Source: Bacteroidales bacterium (GTDB taxonomy: Bacteria; Bacteroidota; Bacteroidia; Bacteroidales; VadinHA17). From it: DNA of 63,248 nucleotides. The stretch spans positions 4,989 through 68,236 of the forward strand of contig WOYX01000007.1 of assembly GCA_011620595.1 (NCBI GenBank). Reading direction: 5' to 3'. Below, piece by piece: positions 44,390 through 51,566 of the stretch (its first letter is position 1; every line of letters begins with the position of its first letter). The position numbers and the translations under genes were made by a program. The notes under the pieces are model-generated. The model had not been told where the DNA came from and made no database searches. It saw only the letters and a program-made list of their open reading frames with translations.

Positions 44390-45625
44390 ATGACATCCAG
44401 GGGAAGAGATACCAAACCACACGTGGGGATATTCGGCAGGCGGAACGTCGGCAAGAGCTCGCTCATCAATGCATTGGTGGGACAGGATATTGCAATCGTC
44501 TCAGATACAGCCGGAACCACTACCGATCCGGTGAAAAAGAGCATTGAGATTCACGGTATTGGCCCGCTCATATTCATCGATACAGCAGGTATCGATGACA
44601 CCGGTGACCTTGGACGGCTACGTATCAGAAAATCTATGGCGACACTTAAACTTATTGACCTTGCTATCCTGGTACTGTCGGATAACAGGTTCGACAGTTA
44701 TGAGGCAGAGCTGGCGCAGGAGTTCAGCAAACTTGAGATTCCTTATGTGCTTGTACATAACAAAAACGATTTAACGCCGCTTACAGACGACTTTCGCAAG
44801 GAGGTCAGAACCCGTACCGGCAAGGAATTAACCGGATATTCCGCTCTGCAGTCTGAAGAATACAATCCTGAACTACTCAGAGTGCTTAAGGAAGCCATGC
44901 CTCCCTCAGCTCTGAAAAGCAGAGGGCTTATCGGCGATCTTGTCAGCCCGGGAGACATAATCCTTCTTGTGACTCCCATCGATATCGAGGCCCCGGAAGG
45001 AAGGATGATACTCCCGCAGGTGCAGGTCATAAGAGATACGCTTGACAACGACTGTACTGCCATAATTCTGAAAGAGAATGAAATTGAATCCTTCCTTGGC
45101 AAGACCGGAATAAAACCCCGGCTGGTCGTAACTGACAGCCAGGCATTCGGGAAAGTTAATGCAGCAATACCACGTGACATACCGCTGACTGGCTTCAGTA
45201 TCGTGCTGGCCCGACAGAAGGGCGACTTTGAGGAGTACCTGAGAGGGACACCCAAAATAGGAGAGTTGAAGGATGGCGACCGTATCCTGATGCTGGAGTC
45301 ATGTACGCACAACGTCTCGTGTGATGATATCGGAAGGGTGAAGATACCCCGCTGGATTTCCAACTTCACGGGAAAGAAGCTCCACTTTGACACTGTGGCA
45401 GGACTTGACGGCTTCCCCCGTCCCATTGAAGACTACGCCCTGGTGATACAGTGCGGCGGCTGCATGGTGACCCACCGCCAGCTCACGAATCGCCTGCGCG
45501 AGCCCGAAAAGCATCATATACCCGTTACCAACTACGGTATGGCAATAGCATACGTGCATGGCATCTTTAACCGCGCCACCGAACCGTTTACGGGCAAAAC
45601 GGAAAAGGCCGGCGATCTTCTCTGA
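44390..45625 (+). CDS. hydF: [FeFe]-hydrogenase maturation GTPase HydF
   Basis: HydF is the scaffold on which HydE and HydG build the 2Fe subcluster of [FeFe]-hydrogenase. The ATG at 44390 gives 411 residues. The GTPase half shows GRRNVGKSS (16-24), TAGTTTDPV and NKND. The cluster half has Cys305-x-His307 and Cys355-GG-Cys358, which fits the known C-x-H...HC-x2-C pattern except that Gln354 replaces the second His. No hydE, hydG or hydrogenase gene is in the window, so those lie elsewhere. A short convergent hairpin (45606-45635) overlaps the stop. Confidence 0.95.
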   Translation: MTSRGRDTKPHVGIFGRRNVGKSSLINALVGQDIAIVSDTAGTTTDPVKKSIEIHGIGPLIFIDTAGIDDTGDLGRLRIRKSMATLKLIDLAILVLSDNRFDSYEAELAQEFSKLEIPYVLVHNKNDLTPLTDDFRKEVRTRTGKELTGYSALQSEEYNPELLRVLKEAMPPSALKSRGLIGDLVSPGDIILLVTPIDIEAPEGRMILPQVQVIRDTLDNDCTAIILKENEIESFLGKTGIKPRLVVTDSQAFGKVNAAIPRDIPLTGFSIVLARQKGDFEEYLRGTPKIGELKDGDRILMLESCTHNVSCDDIGRVKIPRWISNFTGKKLHFDTVAGLDGFPRPIEDYALVIQCGGCMVTHRQLTNRLREPEKHHIPVTNYGMAIAYVHGIFNRATEPFTGKTEKAGDLL

Positions 45626-45655
45626 CCACCGGCCTCAAATAGAATTACGCTTCTG

Positions 45656-46855
45656 TCAGAATGCCGATACGAATCCGGCACTGAGCTTGGCGTAGGGATC
45701 ACCAGAGAAGATGTATGTCCCTTCAACCGCCAGCCTCACGTTGCGGCGCAACAGGTATCCCAGGTTCATTGTGGCTGACTGATAGTCAAATGCATCAACC
45801 TGCGATTGCACAAGGTTTACCAGTCCGGTCAGAAACACTTTGCTCATATCTCCCTTAGGCGCATAGATAATTTCTGCAAACCCGCCGTGGGTTTTGACGT
45901 CAGTCATCATTATTTCACCTTCCGGAATAAGAAGCTCTGAATCGGTGCGCCACAGGTACTGCAGAGTGATCATCAGCCTGCCATCGATATCAATTGCAAG
46001 ATCGGGCCCGTACATCTTTATCTCACTGGTGTACTGATCAATGCCATTTTGTATGACCTCCTTTCCCGTATACCCGAAAACACCCAGGGAAACGCTCTTT
46101 CCGAGATCCTGGTTTATCCTCAGCATAAAATTCTTGTACTTATCCTTGTCAAAAAGGAATTCACCCCATGCCGGATCGAGGCCGCTGCCGTTTACTATCT
46201 CCCCCGCAATCGTCGTCCCCGTTTTGAATGATTTGTCAAACATTACACCACGGTCATACTTGAGATCGACGGATGAGTTTTCAGGCCTGAAAGCATAGAT
46301 CTTGTATGGTTCAAGCGTGAGCCGCAGTTCGTTCTTGTAAAGAGGGTCTGATACCGAGAATTGTCCTAGAAATAAATTGATGCCGGCATCAAGGAAATCA
46401 TTATATATAATGAAGGCATCCTCAAAACCGACCACAGATCCTCGTTCACTCATCAGGAAATAAAAGTAGTATGAAACCTTATCAGAAAGCTCGCCGCCTG
46501 AAAGTATCTTTGCCACAAAAGGGGAAGCGAAGTCAAATGTTCCCTCGTTCTCGAAATTCAGTGTTGCATATCCTTCCAGCCTGATTGCCAGGGGCAGCTC
46601 CCTGAAGAGCGAGAGCTTGTCATCACCCGTATTGATAAAATACCTGGGTGATTCATATTCAGTCATCCGGAAGCCGTTGCCGGCATATTCGTCGCCGAAG
46701 GCCTTGAGCCTGGGCGCCGATGGCGAGTGGCACACCTGGCAACTGATCTGGTACTTGCGGGCGAAGGCAGGAATGGCGTCTGCCTTCCTTGCCGGCATAA
46801 TCAGCAAAAACATGACAGCCAGGCTGATGACCCCGGTAAATGTTGACTTTTTCAT
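45656..46855 (-). CDS. Outer-membrane beta-barrel with an N-terminal CxxCH heme site
   Basis: The 399-residue protein has a signal peptide (cleavage near Ala27), one heme-binding motif CQVCH (Cys39-His43), and then a long run of alternating beta-strands ending in a terminal Phe, as in outer-membrane porins. A barrel with its own heme could carry electrons or bind a cytochrome across the outer membrane. It is followed upstream (same strand) by a pentaheme cytochrome gene, which makes an electron-transfer pair likely. It is not similar enough to MtrB or Omb proteins to name. Confidence 0.78.
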   Translation of the reverse strand: MKKSTFTGVISLAVMFLLIMPARKADAIPAFARKYQISCQVCHSPSAPRLKAFGDEYAGNGFRMTEYESPRYFINTGDDKLSLFRELPLAIRLEGYATLNFENEGTFDFASPFVAKILSGGELSDKVSYYFYFLMSERGSVVGFEDAFIIYNDFLDAGINLFLGQFSVSDPLYKNELRLTLEPYKIYAFRPENSSVDLKYDRGVMFDKSFKTGTTIAGEIVNGSGLDPAWGEFLFDKDKYKNFMLRINQDLGKSVSLGVFGYTGKEVIQNGIDQYTSEIKMYGPDLAIDIDGRLMITLQYLWRTDSELLIPEGEIMMTDVKTHGGFAEIIYAPKGDMSKVFLTGLVNLVQSQVDAFDYQSATMNLGYLLRRNVRLAVEGTYIFSGDPYAKLSAGFVSAF

Positions 46856-46969
46856 ATTGCTTGTTTTAGGTATCAGGTCTTTATCATTGAATGAATTATT
46901 TTACTTGTATGACATAACCTCCTGGTATCACATTATTTTGTGAGTCCTTGATGACAGCACATGGAGGTT

Positions 46970-48346
46970 TCAGGGAAGAATTTCAACTTTTGTTGAATGG
47001 TCATTTACCACCAGTATCGCCGACTCATCTGAGGGAACCTTCAGATAATCGGCCACAGGCTTGACAAGCAGCTGGTAATTCAGTACGGCATGCACCGTCA
47101 TCTCCCCTGGGGCAGCCTCGTAAGGAATTCTGAATGTAAACTTTTCAACCTTTGTCTCCCTAGGTCCTATCCGGTAGTCGACTCCCTGCGAAAATGTGTT
47201 CCACTGCATTATCGTCATGTTTCCCTGCTCATCAAAGTAAGGCATGCGGAATATCCTGTTCCCAAAAGGAATACCGTCACGCTGAACACCCTTGAAGTCC
47301 TTGATTTTAAGAGGTATGCCCATATCCTGATAGGCAAGGTAATCACCTGAAATGGTGTATTCCTCCCCTTCAAATCCCTTCTTGTCGACGTTCAGATGAT
47401 ACTTGTTTCCCTTTGCATCGGTGGCCTCCACATCAAGCCATGCAATACGGTCCTCAACTGAACCCGTCGGGAATTTATGCCCGGTCTTCTGGTTGAACAA
47501 AGCCACCGTGAATACGATTGACTCTCCTGGCTCAGCAAGGCGTATGTCTGGTTCGATCCTGACCTCTATCGTGCCCCTTACCTTTCCCGGGTCATGGGCA
47601 CCGTGAAAGAGATGAAGACGGGCATCATCAACGGTTTTGCCCATGAGCGCCAGCTGATACGGGCCACCCTTCGGCATGTGGCAGTCCTGACAGCGCACAC
47701 CCTCCGCGGCATAGGGGCCCTCTTTCCACTCCATCTGGGTGCTCTTAACCCATATTCCATAAGGATTCTGTTCATTGTGACAGTTTCCGCAGAACTCGGT
47801 GGTCCGGTGGAAATCACTCTGTACAATTTTGTGCGCAGGTGACTCTATCTCAGGCAGACGTCCGCTGTACTTGGTCTGTCCGGGAACAATATAATAACTG
47901 AAGTTAAAGGGCGGATCAGTCTGGGCCCTCTGTGTCAGGTGACACACCTCGCAGGAGACCGACTCATTTGCCATGCTCTTTTCCTCAGGACGAGGCGGGG
48001 GAAGTGTGCCTCCCATGAAGGCAAGGGGAGCATGACAGCCGTTGCAACCGTCAACGGGACCCTTGAGTGAAGGATTGACCTCTGCATGTGGAACGGCAAG
48101 TTCAAAATACTCGATCTCGTCCCAGTGATGAGTGTAGGCCTGTGACATCATGGCCTGCGACCATTGTTCATAGATACCCGGATGACATGAACGGCACTTG
48201 AGCGCCGTCTCAAAATCCTTGTACGTGTACTTGCCCTTCAGGTCCTCCTGAGGAAGGGTTCTTATCAGTGTAAATGCTGTCAGTGCCAGCAATATTGCGG
48301 CCGGAACAACAGCCAGCAAAAAAAACGGAGTGATTTTAGGTCTCAT
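46970..48346 (-). CDS. Pentaheme cytochrome c, membrane-anchored
   Basis: The 458-residue protein has an N-terminal membrane segment (residues 8-28) and five CxxCH sites: Cys51, 101, 132, 186 and 219. The spacing resembles cytochrome c-554-type multiheme proteins. From about residue 240 a beta-sandwich-like region (TGHKFPTGSVEDRIAW) follows, as seen in large periplasmic cytochromes. It likely passes electrons from the inner membrane to a periplasmic or outer-membrane partner, such as the heme-tagged barrel downstream. Its natural electron acceptor is unknown. Confidence 0.88.
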   Translation of the reverse strand: MRPKITPFFLLAVVPAAILLALTAFTLIRTLPQEDLKGKYTYKDFETALKCRSCHPGIYEQWSQAMMSQAYTHHWDEIEYFELAVPHAEVNPSLKGPVDGCNGCHAPLAFMGGTLPPPRPEEKSMANESVSCEVCHLTQRAQTDPPFNFSYYIVPGQTKYSGRLPEIESPAHKIVQSDFHRTTEFCGNCHNEQNPYGIWVKSTQMEWKEGPYAAEGVRCQDCHMPKGGPYQLALMGKTVDDARLHLFHGAHDPGKVRGTIEVRIEPDIRLAEPGESIVFTVALFNQKTGHKFPTGSVEDRIAWLDVEATDAKGNKYHLNVDKKGFEGEEYTISGDYLAYQDMGIPLKIKDFKGVQRDGIPFGNRIFRMPYFDEQGNMTIMQWNTFSQGVDYRIGPRETKVEKFTFRIPYEAAPGEMTVHAVLNYQLLVKPVADYLKVPSDESAILVVNDHSTKVEILP

Positions 48347-48456
48347 AGTCTTGCATATTTATCCCAAAATATACGAAAAAAATTTTAAACCCATTCGAAA
48401 TAATGACATATATAATTTTTCTTTAGCCGTACATCGACCAATCGCTTAAGGGTATA

Positions 48457-48492
48457 CAGAGTCCTCCCGGCCTGTCGGGAGGGCTCTGTTTT
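48457..48492 (+). terminator. Strong hairpin with T run in a divergent intergenic region
   Basis: A 13-bp stem (48457-48469 with 48476-48488, one G-T pair) and a 6-base loop are followed by TTTT. It is a good plus-strand terminator, yet no plus-strand gene precedes it, since the gene to the left is divergent. It may end an unseen small RNA. Confidence 0.55.
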
Positions 48493-48557
48493 CGGCCCCG
48501 GGTAAATTTCCCGATACCGCGAAGAGCCTGCCCCGGCTGGCCGGTCAACAAGTTACA

Positions 48558-48591
48558 TTTGATGGCAGTTATATAATTATTTGTACATTTG
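48558..48591 (+). promoter_or_regulatory. Promoter of the histidine ammonia-lyase gene
   Basis: TTTG at 48558-48561 and TACATTTG at 48584-48591 are 22 bases apart. The implied start near 48598 gives a leader of almost 200 bases. A second TACATTTG lies at 48554-48561. Confidence 0.5.
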
Positions 48592-48670
48592 TGTGTTAAT
48601 CATCTTGTCATGGCCCGAAACTGGACACTGGAATACAAGATCAAAATCAACAGGTCAGGATTGTATTGAT

Positions 48671-48742
48671 GGCCCCTGCGCTGGCGGCCGGCTTCTGTGA
48701 CGTATCGCCTATGGAGTAACTCTATCCCCGGCCGGCAGAGTG
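48671..48742 (+). promoter_or_regulatory. Structured leader upstream of the ammonia-lyase
   Basis: The arms 48681-48691 and 48728-48738 can pair over 11 positions with one mismatch, around a 36-base loop. A short T run follows near 48750. A 19-codon mini-frame (48610-48669) lies just before. Attenuation or a riboswitch is possible, but no known class is recognised. Confidence 0.35.
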
Positions 48743-48792
48743 CCCCTCATTATTTTTAAAAACTTCCGGTTTCATCTAAAATAACTTTCATT

Positions 48793-50325
48793 ATGGATAC
48801 ATTAATTATTACTGGTTCAGGACTTACCGTCAACGACGTGGTCAACGTAGCACGCCACGGACAGAAGATTGAGTTGCACCCAGATGCCCGCAAAAGGATC
48901 CTCGAATGCCGTGCCATGCTCGAGAAGAAGATAACGGCACATGAGATCATGTACGGTGTCAACACGGGTATCGGCGAGTTCTCCGAGATAGTTCTCAATG
49001 ATGACCAGATCAAGGATTTTCAGAAATATCTTGTCTACAACCATGCCGCAGGCATAGGTGATCCTGCATCAATAGAGACTGTCAGGGGTGCCATGCTGGG
49101 ACGCATCAACGTTCATGCTCACGGCAACTCCGGCTGCCGCCTCGAGATTACCGAGGCCTATGTGGAGATGCTCAACAGGGGTGTCACCCCCTTCGCATGC
49201 CAGAAAGGCTCAGTGGGTGCCTGCGGCGACCTGGCCCCTATGTCGCAGATAGCTCTCCTGCTCATGGGAGAAGGGAAAGCTTATTACCAGGGTGAGCTCC
49301 TCGACGGCGCAGAGGCAATGAAGAGGGCTGGCATCAAGGTACCAGGACTGCTCGCGCGCGACGGGCTGGCAGCAATCAACGGCTCCAACATGCTCACTGC
49401 CATGAGCGCCATCTGGCTCGTTGATGCCAACAACTGGCTCAAGCAGGCCGAGATTGCCGCGGCTATGTCGCTCGAGGCCCTTAAGGCAAATATGAAACCC
49501 TACACTCCCCTCCTGCATGAGGCAAGGGGCTTTAAAGGCGCTATCCGCAGCGCCAACGCCATCAACAAATGTGTCGCCGGCGGCGACCTGAAGGAGGGAC
49601 GTGTGAAATCGAAGGTGCAGGATGCCTATTCCATGAGGTCGACCCCGCAGGTAATCGGTTCCGCCCATGACATGCTGGCTTATGCCCGCAGCCAGGTGGA
49701 GATAGAACTAAACGGAGTGGGTGACAATCCCATCTTCTTTCCCGATAAAAATCTTCAGCTCTCCGGGGCCAATTTCCAGGGTTCTCCGGTGGCAGTGCCG
49801 ATGGATATGGCAGGCGCCTGCATCACCATGGTTAGCGTCATGTCAGAGAGGAGGATGAACAGACTCAACAACCCCGCCCTGAGCGTCGGACTGCCGGCCT
49901 TCCTCACAAAAGGTGCAGGTATGTTCTCCGGATTGATGCTCAGCCAGTATACTGCTGACATGATGATTGTCGAACAACGCATACTTTCAGCTCCGGCATC
50001 TATACAGTCGATACCTGCAGCCGCCGATCAGGAGGACTTTGTCTCAATGGGCATGAACACTGCCATCAAGAACAACCAGATACTTGACAATGCATATGGC
50101 ATACTGGGTATCGAGTTCATGGCAGCAGCACAGGCACTCGATTTCAGGAAAGAGGAATACAGCTTCGGCACGGGCGTTCAGAAAGCCAGGGATGTCATCC
50201 GCAAACATGTTGAATTCCTCGACATAGACCGCCCCCTCTACAATGATCACACCACCATGAAGGAACTGGTAAAATCATGCGAGATACTGCATGCTGTTGA
50301 GAGCGAGGTGGGCAGCCTGGACTAG
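48793..50325 (+). CDS. Histidine ammonia-lyase-like enzyme with Ala-Cys-Gly MIO tripeptide
   Basis: The 510-residue protein is a full-length aromatic amino acid lyase, which removes ammonia from histidine (to urocanate) or a related substrate. The MIO cofactor normally forms from Ala-Ser-Gly; here the codons read Ala143-Cys144-Gly145 (GSVGACGDLAP). Active-site Tyr54 (MYGVNTG), the HAL-type His84 (NHAAG) and QEDFVSM are present, favouring histidine. No hutU, hutI or other histidine-use gene is near, so a side role is possible. The gene has its own promoter and long leader. Confidence 0.88.
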   Translation: MDTLIITGSGLTVNDVVNVARHGQKIELHPDARKRILECRAMLEKKITAHEIMYGVNTGIGEFSEIVLNDDQIKDFQKYLVYNHAAGIGDPASIETVRGAMLGRINVHAHGNSGCRLEITEAYVEMLNRGVTPFACQKGSVGACGDLAPMSQIALLLMGEGKAYYQGELLDGAEAMKRAGIKVPGLLARDGLAAINGSNMLTAMSAIWLVDANNWLKQAEIAAAMSLEALKANMKPYTPLLHEARGFKGAIRSANAINKCVAGGDLKEGRVKSKVQDAYSMRSTPQVIGSAHDMLAYARSQVEIELNGVGDNPIFFPDKNLQLSGANFQGSPVAVPMDMAGACITMVSVMSERRMNRLNNPALSVGLPAFLTKGAGMFSGLMLSQYTADMMIVEQRILSAPASIQSIPAAADQEDFVSMGMNTAIKNNQILDNAYGILGIEFMAAAQALDFRKEEYSFGTGVQKARDVIRKHVEFLDIDRPLYNDHTTMKELVKSCEILHAVESEVGSLD

Positions 50326-50362
50326 GAAGTCTGCAGTCAGCAGTTGAGGGGCGAGCGTTAAT

Positions 50363-50380
50363 CCCGATACATGTGTCGGG
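50363..50380 (+). terminator. Hairpin after the ammonia-lyase gene
   Basis: CCCGATACATGTGTCGGG forms a 7-bp stem about 38 bases after the stop codon. There is no T run, so it is at best a weak terminator. Confidence 0.3.
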
Positions 50381-50448
50381 AAGCGAAACAGCCAGCCTGC
50401 AGGGAGGGCCCAGGCAGTGGTGAGGTTAATCTGGTAACGATGCAATAA

Positions 50449-50477
50449 TTTGCTTCCCGGGCAAGTTTTTACATTTG
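50449..50477 (+). promoter_or_regulatory. Promoter of the DUF6340-like lipoprotein gene
   Basis: TTTG (50449-50452) and TACATTTG (50470-50477) are 17 bases apart and lie 22 bases before the ATG at 50499. Confidence 0.55.
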
Positions 50478-50498
50478 AAGAACCAAACAGTATCCCTG

Positions 50499-51533
50499 AT
50501 GAAAAAGTACCTCATCCTGCCGCTCATTGCCCTTGCCTTCTCCTCCTGCGCCACCAGGGAGCTTTTCCTGAGCATCACCCGCCCGGCGCCGGTGACCATA
50601 GCGCCTGAGATAAAAAGTGTTGGCATTATAGACCGATCCAAACCAACCGACCGGACTAAAACTCTTGACGCACTCGACAAGGTGCTGTCGCTCGAGGGAG
50701 CTGACCTTGACTCTATCGGCACACTGGAGGCCATAAAGGGTATCACTGCAGAGCTGGAGGGCAACGACAGGTTCAATGAGGTGAAGCTGCTCAACAAGCT
50801 TGAGTTTCAGGCCAGCAGCCTGGGCGGACTGCCCGCGCCGCTGACATGGGACCAGGTGGAGGGTATCTGCCGCGATAACGGCACACAGGCCCTGTTTGCA
50901 CTTGAGCTATATGACACGGATACCAGGATAAACTATTCAACCGGGAAGACGAGTATCAAAACACCTCTGGGAGATATTCCGGCACTGGAGCACAACGCCT
51001 CAATGGAAACCCTGGTAAAGACCGGATGGAGAATCTATTCACCGTCTGACAGGGCAATCCTTGATGAATATATCGTGGCAGAATCAGTAGTATTTGCAGG
51101 CAAAGGCATAAATCCGATGGCTGCAGCGGCCGGTATGATCCACCGGAAAGACGCCGTTAAGGAGGTTAGCAGCAAAGCAGGCCATATCTACGCTCTCAGG
51201 CTTATACCATACAGGCTCAGGGTGACGCGCGACTACTTTGTGAAAGGAACTGACAACTTCAGGGTGGCAAAGCGGCGCGCCCAGCTGGGACAGTGGGATG
51301 AGGCATCCGAACTGTGGGCAAAGGAAACGGAAAATCCGAAGAGGAAAATAGCGGGAAGAGCCCATTACAACATGGCAATTATCAGCGAGATCAACGGTAA
51401 CCTTGACGATGCTGTCGCCTGGGCGCAGAAAGCTTATTCTGATTATAGGATTAAACCCGGTCTGAGCTATGTGCGTATCCTCGAGAACAGGAAATATAAC
51501 GAGGAGGTTCTGAGGTACCAGGATCAGAGATAA
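50499..51533 (+). CDS. DUF6340-like lipoprotein
   Basis: The ATG at 50499 starts a lipoprotein signal peptide (FSSC, Cys17) and a 344-residue product. The N-terminal 'LSITRPAPVTIAPEIKSVGI' pattern matches the DUF6340 family of Bacteroidetes lipoproteins, whose function is unknown. Two TPR-like helices close the protein (about residues 255-320: ELWAKET, AHYNMAIISEINGNLDDAVAWA). The GH92 gene follows 33 bases later in the same direction and may be co-transcribed. Confidence 0.7.
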   Translation: MKKYLILPLIALAFSSCATRELFLSITRPAPVTIAPEIKSVGIIDRSKPTDRTKTLDALDKVLSLEGADLDSIGTLEAIKGITAELEGNDRFNEVKLLNKLEFQASSLGGLPAPLTWDQVEGICRDNGTQALFALELYDTDTRINYSTGKTSIKTPLGDIPALEHNASMETLVKTGWRIYSPSDRAILDEYIVAESVVFAGKGINPMAAAAGMIHRKDAVKEVSSKAGHIYALRLIPYRLRVTRDYFVKGTDNFRVAKRRAQLGQWDEASELWAKETENPKRKIAGRAHYNMAIISEINGNLDDAVAWAQKAYSDYRIKPGLSYVRILENRKYNEEVLRYQDQR

Positions 51534-51566
51534 TATTTGTTTATTTTGTCAGGAATTCCTGACATC

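Noticed and set aside
44390-46855. A complete hydEFG or hydrogenase operon around hydF
   Set aside because: Flanking genes are a coiled-coil protein and a heme-tagged barrel; no radical-SAM HydE/HydG or hydrogenase motif is present.
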